Below, piece by piece: positions 58,952-64,000 of a DNA stretch of 64,000 bases (position 1 is the stretch's first letter; each line of letters opens with the position of its first letter). The translations under genes and the position numbers were made by a program. The notes under the pieces are model-generated. The model searched no databases and had not been told where the DNA came from. It saw nothing but the letters and a program-made list of their open reading frames with translations. Source of the stretch: JBMOKT01 sp049323895 (GTDB taxonomy: Bacteria; Bacillota; Peptococcia; Peptococcales; BICA1-8); assembly GCA_049323895.1 (NCBI GenBank), contig JBMOKT010000013.1, positions 372,001 through 436,000 on the forward strand, read 5' to 3'.

Positions 58952-60004
58952 TTACCACCACCCCAATCCGTTGTTGTAAATATAGACACCTATAGCAGTA
59001 ATAAAAATATTAGCTAAAGATAGTGGTACTAAAAACTTCCAACCGAAGTTCATTAAATGGTCAACTCTAACCCGGGGGAATGTCCAGCGGATCCAAATAA
59101 AGAAGGAAAAGAGCAAGTGTGTTTTAATAAAGAACCAAACCCAACCCGGTAATATAGGACCATGCCAGCCGCCCAAAAATACAGTTGTACCCATTGCTGA
59201 GACAACAAAGAGATTACAATACTCGGCAAGGAAGAATAATGCCCATTTCATACCAGAATATTCAGTATAGATACCTGCAGTTAGTTCTGATTCTCCCTCT
59301 GGCAAATCAAAAGGTGCCCGGTTTGTTTCTGCAGTAGCAGCTATCACGAAGATTATAAAGGCTATAGGCTGCAGAAAGACAAACCACACATTAGACTGGG
59401 CTGCTACTATTCCTTGTAATTGTAATGTTCCGGTAATTATAATTACTCCCAAAAAGGAAAATACCAAAGGAATTTCATAGCTGACCATTTGTGCTACCGC
59501 ACGCATTCCGCCAATGAGGGAGTATTTATTATTAGAGCCCCATCCAGCCATAAATATGGGGATAGTAGTCAAAGAAGTTACCGCAATTAGATAAAATATC
59601 CCTAAATTTAAATCTAAGGCCGCCATACCTTGCCCGAAGGGTATTACAGCCAAAGCAAGTACAGTTGGCACAAAGATAAATACCGGTGCCAGCAAATGAA
59701 CTGCTTTATCGGCTTCTGCAGGTACAACATCCTCCTTCGTCAATAGTTTAATTGCGTCAGCAATGGTTTGAAACCAACCGTTAGGACCTAACCTGTTGGG
59801 ACCGGGACGATATTGGATATACCCAGCCAGCTTTCTTTCCCATAAAACATAAAATAAAGCAGCTAAGGTGCAAACTCCAAGTATTGCCACCAAATAAGTT
59901 ACTCCCATGCTTAACTCCACCCAAACAGGTGTAAAGCCCAAGGCAGCCAGAGTTTCTCTTATCAATTGAGCACCATAGACAAAGATGTTATTTAAAAACT
60001 CCAT
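58952..60004 (-). CDS. nuoH: NuoH, NADH-quinone oxidoreductase-like subunit H
   Basis: NuoH joins the quinone-binding site to the membrane arm. The 350-residue protein has eight helices and the conserved quinone-site segments RPGPNRLGPNGWFQTIADAI and EIPLVFSFLGVIIITGTLQL. The motif NRAPFDLPEGESELTAGIYT is intact. It is preceded by GAAAGGAGA. Length and motifs are normal. Confidence 0.97.
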   Translation of the reverse strand: MEFLNNIFVYGAQLIRETLAALGFTPVWVELSMGVTYLVAILGVCTLAALFYVLWERKLAGYIQYRPGPNRLGPNGWFQTIADAIKLLTKEDVVPAEADKAVHLLAPVFIFVPTVLALAVIPFGQGMAALDLNLGIFYLIAVTSLTTIPIFMAGWGSNNKYSLIGGMRAVAQMVSYEIPLVFSFLGVIIITGTLQLQGIVAAQSNVWFVFLQPIAFIIFVIAATAETNRAPFDLPEGESELTAGIYTEYSGMKWALFFLAEYCNLFVVSAMGTTVFLGGWHGPILPGWVWFFIKTHLLFSFFIWIRWTFPRVRVDHLMNFGWKFLVPLSLANIFITAIGVYIYNNGLGWW

Positions 60005-60026
60005 GGTTTATATCTCCTTTCTCACC

Positions 60027-61121
60027 CTAGGCATCAACTTCACCTAAAACAAAGTCAAAGCTAGCTAAAATAGCAACTATATCGGCAACCTTATGCCCAA
60101 TGAACAATTCATCAAAAATAGAAATATTGTTAAATGATGGTCTCCTAAAATGAACCCTATATGGGTTAGTACTGCCATCACTCACAACATAACAGCCTAA
60201 AACACCCTTGGGGTTTTCTGAATGATGATATACATCTCCGGCAGGTGGTTTAATTATTTTAGGAACCTTGGCCATTATGGGTCCTTGGGGAAGCTTATTA
60301 TAAATCTGCTTAACTATTTTAAAGCTTTCTTCAACTTCCTTCATTCTTACCACATAACGGTCATAACAATCCCCATTTTCACCAACAGGAACATCAAAAT
60401 CCAGTTTATCATAAACACTATATGGATTTATTTTTCTGACGTCATGAGCTACACCGGACGCTCTTAAATTAGGACCGGTCAAACCATAGCTCATAGCTTT
60501 TTCAGGGGTAATAACGCCAACATTTTTAGTTCTAGCTTTAAAGATTTCATTGTCATCTACCAGTTGTCGATATGATTCTACAGCTTTTGGAAATTCATCA
60601 ATAAATTTCTCCAGACCCGGCATAAAATCGTCATGAATTTCATGGGCCACTCCGCCAATGCGCATATAGTTAAAGGTCATACGTGCACCCGTCATATGAC
60701 ACATAAGGTCCAGTATTTTCTCCCGCTCAATAAAGGGGTAGAATACCGCAGTAATAGCCCCTAAGTCCATAATAAAGATACCAATACCAACCATATGACT
60801 GGCAATTCGCATCAACTCTGCTAAAAGCACCCTGATATACTGAGCTCTTTCAGGCACCTCAATGTTCATCAATTTTTCCACTGTTTGAACATATGCTAAG
60901 TTATTGCTGATGCCTGCCAGATAATCCAAACGGTCAGTGTATGGTATTACCTGTGGATAGGTCTTACCCTCCATAAGCTTTTCAATTCCCCGGTGTAAAT
61001 ATCCCACATGGGTTTTACTTCCCACACAGGTTTCACCGTCTAACTCTAAGACTATACGCAGCACCCCGTGGGTACTAGGATGCTGAGGTCCAAAGTTAAC
61101 TGTATACGTTTGAGTTTTCAC
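60027..61121 (-). CDS. nuoD: NuoD, NADH-quinone oxidoreductase-like 49-kDa subunit
   Basis: NuoD forms the quinone-reduction chamber with NuoB and is related to [NiFe]-hydrogenase large subunits. The 364-residue product starts VNFGPQHPSTHGVLRIVLEL and contains RTDRLDYLAGISNNLAY-like text (TDRLDYLAGISNN). The four Ni-binding Cys of hydrogenases are absent, as in true complex I. It begins at GTG after AGGTG. Confidence 0.96.
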   Translation of the reverse strand: MKTQTYTVNFGPQHPSTHGVLRIVLELDGETCVGSKTHVGYLHRGIEKLMEGKTYPQVIPYTDRLDYLAGISNNLAYVQTVEKLMNIEVPERAQYIRVLLAELMRIASHMVGIGIFIMDLGAITAVFYPFIEREKILDLMCHMTGARMTFNYMRIGGVAHEIHDDFMPGLEKFIDEFPKAVESYRQLVDDNEIFKARTKNVGVITPEKAMSYGLTGPNLRASGVAHDVRKINPYSVYDKLDFDVPVGENGDCYDRYVVRMKEVEESFKIVKQIYNKLPQGPIMAKVPKIIKPPAGDVYHHSENPKGVLGCYVVSDGSTNPYRVHFRRPSFNNISIFDELFIGHKVADIVAILASFDFVLGEVDA

Positions 61122-61145
61122 TGTTGTAACACCTCAACTCCCCTA

Positions 61146-61589
61146 TTACTTTCGGCCACTTTTGGAAACATAATCTTTTCTTAAAGGATGACCGTCAAAT
61201 CCTTCCCAGGTTAATATTCTTTCAAGATTTGGATGGTTTAAAAATTTAATACCCATCAAATCATATACTTCCCGTTCCATCCAGTCTGCTGTTGACCAAA
61301 GTTTAAAAACCGAGTCAACCTCAGGCTTGTCGTGTTCAAGTTTTACTTTCACCGATAAATGGTCGGAACTGTCAAAGCTGTAAAGTTGATAAGCCACTTC
61401 AAAATACTCTTTATAATCGGCACTTGAAATATCTGCTAAAAAAGTAAGGTCATTTTCTTGCAAAAATTCCATTACTTCATAAAGGTTTTTTTTATCCACA
61501 TATACTTTAGAATCTTCAATTTCATTAATTGTTACTGAACCTGCAAATTTAGAAAGCAACAATTCTTGATAATTTTTGTTATTTGCCAT
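61146..61589 (-). CDS. nuoC: NuoC, NADH-quinone oxidoreductase-like 30-kDa subunit
   Basis: NuoC stabilises the hydrophilic arm. The 147-residue protein ends with the family motif EREVYDLMGIKFLNHPNLER followed by ILTWEGFDGHPLRKDY. It is a separate polypeptide, not fused to NuoD. It overlaps nuoB by 11 bases, so the two are probably translated together. Confidence 0.95.
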   Translation of the reverse strand: MANNKNYQELLLSKFAGSVTINEIEDSKVYVDKKNLYEVMEFLQENDLTFLADISSADYKEYFEVAYQLYSFDSSDHLSVKVKLEHDKPEVDSVFKLWSTADWMEREVYDLMGIKFLNHPNLERILTWEGFDGHPLRKDYVSKSGRK

Positions 61590-62100
61590 GTTTCTTCAAC
61601 CTCACCTTCGCCGGAGAATTCAGCTTCTCTTTTAACTGAAGCATCCCATGAATAAGTGCTTCAGGACGAGGGGGACATCCAGGAATGAATACATCAACTG
61701 GTACTATTTCATCAGCACCAGGCACCACAGCGTATGAATCTACAAAAGGACCTCCGCTGATTGCACAGTTGCCCATGGCAATAACCCAACGGGGCTCTGC
61801 CATTTGGTGATATAATCTTTCAACTGAGGGCCGCATTTTCTCGGAAACTGTTCCAGCAACAATCATAACATCTGCCTGCCGAGGAGAATTTCTGAAAACC
61901 TCATAACCAAATCTGGAAATATCAAACCTGGCCTGGGTGGTACAAATCATCTCGATAGCACAACAGGCTAATCCAAACTGAAACGGCCATAATGACCAGC
62001 CCCTTGCCCAATTCAAAACTTTGTCCAAGGATGTTAACAATATTCCTTTTGATTCTAGTTCTTCCTGAGACATTAATTCTTTTTCGTTGTCTATTGCCAT
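61579..62100 (-). CDS. nuoB: NuoB, NADH-quinone oxidoreductase-like N2-cluster subunit
   Basis: NuoB binds the terminal 4Fe-4S cluster N2 that reduces quinone. The 173-residue protein has all four ligand positions: adjacent Cys46-Cys47 (GLACCAIEM), Cys112 (MGNCAISGG) and Cys142 (IPGCPPRPEA). It overlaps nuoA by 10 bases and nuoC by 11. Length is normal. Confidence 0.97.
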   Translation of the reverse strand: MAIDNEKELMSQEELESKGILLTSLDKVLNWARGWSLWPFQFGLACCAIEMICTTQARFDISRFGYEVFRNSPRQADVMIVAGTVSEKMRPSVERLYHQMAEPRWVIAMGNCAISGGPFVDSYAVVPGADEIVPVDVFIPGCPPRPEALIHGMLQLKEKLNSPAKVRLKKHGK

Positions 62101-62444
62101 TCTAATGCACCTTCCTTCCAGGCATACCAGAAACCTATAATTAAAATAGTTAAGAAAATAAACATCTCAATAATAGCAAACAGTCCTAAGCTTTGAAACT
62201 TGACAGCCCAGGGGTATAAAAATATTGTTTCAATGTCAAAAACCAGGAAAACAAGAGCGTATAAAAAATAACTGGTTTTAAACTGAACCCAAGCGGTTCC
62301 TTCTGTCTTAATACCGCATTCATACGTTTCCAGCTTTTGGGGATACGGTCTATGGGGCTGCAATAATCTGGATAAAACTATAGTAAAAGCGCCAAAGGCT
62401 GCAGCTCCTAGAAACAGTATGCCTACAATTGCGTATTCTACCAA
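62091..62444 (-). CDS. nuoA: NuoA, NADH-quinone oxidoreductase-like subunit A
   Basis: NuoA is a three-helix membrane subunit near the quinone site. I prefer a TTG start (117 residues) directly after GGAGGGAGGAG over an ATG 18 bases upstream that lies before this site. The motif KLETYECGIKTEGTAWVQFK with the loop Cys and Glu is typical. It opens the nuo operon; only 60 bases separate it from rnhB, so a promoter inside or before rnhB is likely. Confidence 0.94.
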   Translation of the reverse strand: MVEYAIVGILFLGAAAFGAFTIVLSRLLQPHRPYPQKLETYECGIKTEGTAWVQFKTSYFLYALVFLVFDIETIFLYPWAVKFQSLGLFAIIEMFIFLTILIIGFWYAWKEGALEWQ

Positions 62445-62504
62445 ACTCCTCCCTCCTTTCATAGTTTGTTACTTTTTTCTCATTTGTTAACATAGTAAAA
62501 CCTT

Positions 62505-63293
62505 TTAATTACTGCTTGCTATTAATTTAATAGGAGCATATGTTTTGCGGTGTATTGGGCATGCTCCTTTTTCCGCCAAGGCCACTAAATGCTGTTGGGT
62601 TCCATAGCCCTTGTTAAGGGCAAATTCATATCCTGGATATAAGGAATCATATATATCCATCAGCTTATCCCGATAGGTTTTAGCAATTATAGAGGCTGCT
62701 GCGATGGAAGCGCTGAGACCATCCCCCTTAACAATGCCGGATTGGGGTATATTCAACAAGGGATTCTCCATCCCATCCACCATAGCGTATTGGGGGGGAG
62801 TTTTTAGGGAATTTACAGCTAAAACCATTGCATAGCGAGTAGCCTCTAAAATATTTATTTTTTCTATAGTGGTTGAATCAACAATTCCTATCGCCCAGGC
62901 AACTGCCTTATTTTTAATTTCTATAGCAATCTGGCTGCGTTTTTTTTCGGTAACCATTTTGGAATCATTCAATCCCTCAATGAAGCAATAGGGGGGCAAA
63001 ATAACAGCACCAGCAACTACAGGACCTGCTAACGGACCCCTCCCAGCTTCATCTACCCCTACAACATTTGTGTAACCAAGTTGGTAGAGGTTTTCTTCTA
63101 ATTTCCATAGGTTTAGCAGTCTCTGTTCTTCTGCTGACTTTTTAGCCAGCTTTAACTGGTACTTTTCTACTATCTCTTTAATTGTCTTGCGCTCATCATC
63201 ATATAAGCTTTTAATATATTCGATTTGTTCTTCCTCGGTCAAAGAATCAAGGTGTTTCCTGATTTTTTCAACCGTATCTTTCCCCGACATCAT
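62505..63293 (-). CDS. rnhB: RnhB, ribonuclease HII
   Basis: RNase HII removes ribonucleotides from DNA. The 262-residue protein has the catalytic Asp81-Glu82 pair in GVDEAGRGPLAGPVV, further catalytic Asp in LNDSKMVTEKKR and in AMVDGM. An N-terminal 70-residue charged helical extension (typical of Gram-positive RnhB) precedes the core. It follows rbgA as in Bacillus. Confidence 0.96.
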   Translation of the reverse strand: MMSGKDTVEKIRKHLDSLTEEEQIEYIKSLYDDERKTIKEIVEKYQLKLAKKSAEEQRLLNLWKLEENLYQLGYTNVVGVDEAGRGPLAGPVVAGAVILPPYCFIEGLNDSKMVTEKKRSQIAIEIKNKAVAWAIGIVDSTTIEKINILEATRYAMVLAVNSLKTPPQYAMVDGMENPLLNIPQSGIVKGDGLSASIAAASIIAKTYRDKLMDIYDSLYPGYEFALNKGYGTQQHLVALAEKGACPIHRKTYAPIKLIASSN

Positions 63294-63405
63294 AAAAATC
63301 CCCTATATGCAAAAAAATAAATATCTTAACTCTAATTATTCTCTTTTTATCGGTAAAATCCTTCAAAATCAACACACTAAAGTAATAATTAAATTTATTT
63401 AATTT

Positions 63406-63434
63406 ATAATAATGAAAATAATTCTTCTTACCAA
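63406..63434 (-). promoter_or_regulatory. Possible promoter before rnhB
   Basis: TTGGTA and TATTAT are separated by 17 bases on the minus strand, 113 bases before the rnhB start. In this AT-rich gap the match could be accidental. If real it would also drive nuoA onward. Confidence 0.4.
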
Positions 63435-63491
63435 GTGTATAAACCTGCCTAGTAGTAATTTACTATTATATAAATATTTTATGAAAAATAT

Positions 63492-64000
63492 TTATGGCTT
63501 CTCTAAGCTGATTCTGCCAATTCTGCCTGCTCGGAAATCAGTAATAAACAAATTTGCTATTCTAGTATAGTCTATTTCTCTGCCGGGCAAAAGACAACCC
63601 CTATTAACAGCCATTTTTTCCATAATTTCCAGAGGCGTTGTGGCTAATTCTTCGTTTGTTAATTTATATCTTTCCATTAACAGTACAGGATATTCATTTG
63701 TCAAAAATTCTATCAGCTTTAGTGATGCATCACCAAAATCAAAAACCTCATCACTTACGGCACCTGTTACTGCTAGACGGAATCCCACCAAAGGATCTTC
63801 AAACTTTGGCCATAGTATGCCCGGGGTGTCTAAAAGCTCCACTTCCTTTTCAATCCTGATCCATTGTTTGCCCCTGGTAATCCCAGGTTTATTCCCAGTT
63901 TTGGCAGCTTTTTTACCAACAATGCTGTTAATAAAGGTACTTTTCCCTACATTAGGTATCCCAACCACCATACTTCGAATTACTTGATTTTTTATTCCCT
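63492..64000 (-). CDS. rbgA: RbgA/YlqF, ribosome biogenesis GTPase (partial, cut by window edge)
   Basis: RbgA is a circularly permuted GTPase for assembly of the 50S subunit. The C-terminal 168 codons are present and the frame stays open to the edge. The P-loop VGIPNVGKSTFINSI is readable, followed by switch-type KPGITRGKQW and LLDTPGILWPKFED. The usual length is about 280 residues, so the G4/G5 motifs, which come first in this family, lie outside. It precedes rnhB as in Bacillus. Confidence 0.95.
   Translation of the reverse strand, partial: GIKNQVIRSMVVGIPNVGKSTFINSIVGKKAAKTGNKPGITRGKQWIRIEKEVELLDTPGILWPKFEDPLVGFRLAVTGAVSDEVFDFGDASLKLIEFLTNEYPVLLMERYKLTNEELATTPLEIMEKMAVNRGCLLPGREIDYTRIANLFITDFRAGRIGRISLEKP

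Noticed and set aside
60027..61121. NuoD as a [NiFe]-hydrogenase large subunit (Ech/Mbh-type complex)
   Set aside because: The two CxxC nickel-binding motifs are absent, and the subunit set with separate NuoA, J, K matches complex I.

Overview
The window comes from a low-GC, motile, probably spore-forming anaerobic Firmicute of the class Clostridia (a Peptococcaceae/Moorella-like lineage), and every protein gene I can support lies on the minus strand. The evidence is a Bacillus-type flagellar operon (fliY, flbD, motE/ylxF), CodY, a Spo0E-like phosphatase, a T-box leader, and a Wood-Ljungdahl CODH/ACS operon next to an 11-subunit Nuo complex. I cannot name the species from sequence alone.

Reading in the direction of transcription (high to low coordinates): 64000-62500 holds rbgA (cut by the window edge) and rnhB. 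62460-52870 is the nuoABCDHIJKLMN operon, without nuoEFG, ending in a strong terminator. 52660-52310 is yraN. 52040-39390 is the carbonyl branch of acetyl-CoA synthesis: cooC, acsA (CODH), acsB (ACS), acsC, acsV, a second cooC-like gene, acsD, acsE and a fused metF/metV-type methylene-THF reductase. 39320-38500 carries a 51-aa orphan protein and a cyclic-di-GMP (GEMM-I) riboswitch that heads a Spo0E-like gene. 38550-37345 is pheA behind a T-box. 37265-32700 is a TRAP/TAXI transporter (fused permease, binding lipoprotein) with a DUF362 protein, behind a leader that contains a terminator. 32610-28670 has comM, a coiled-coil orphan, a UPF0173 hydrolase, a Cys-rich microprotein and a stand-alone LigD-type polymerase. 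28625-20465 is dprA-topA-trmFO-xerC-hslV-hslU-codY. 20400-1 is the flagellar operon flgB-flgC-fliE-fliF-fliG-fliH-fliI-fliJ-motE-fliK-flgD-flg_new-flgE-flbD-motA-motB-fliL-fliM-fliY-cheY-fliO-fliP-fliQ-fliR-flhB-flhA (flhA runs off the edge).

The housekeeping genes rbgA, rnhB, yraN, comM, dprA, topA, trmFO, xerC, hslV, hslU, codY and flgB occur in the order known from many Firmicutes. The two large energy-metabolism operons and the TRAP/phe/riboswitch segment interrupt that backbone. CODH/ACS fixes CO2/CO and a methyl group into acetyl-CoA. The Nuo module would couple electrons from an unidentified (possibly ferredoxin) donor to ion pumping, and the flagellar motor would use the resulting ion gradient.

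The most interesting signals are regulatory: the c-di-GMP riboswitch joined to a Spo0A~P phosphatase gene with 0A-box-like sites at its promoter, a possible sigma-H/0A promoter for the flagellar operon, direct repeats in place of a -35 box before the acs operon, an attenuator-like leader before the TRAP transporter, and hairpins flanking the flgE cistron. No tRNA, rRNA, insertion sequence, prophage or CRISPR array was seen.
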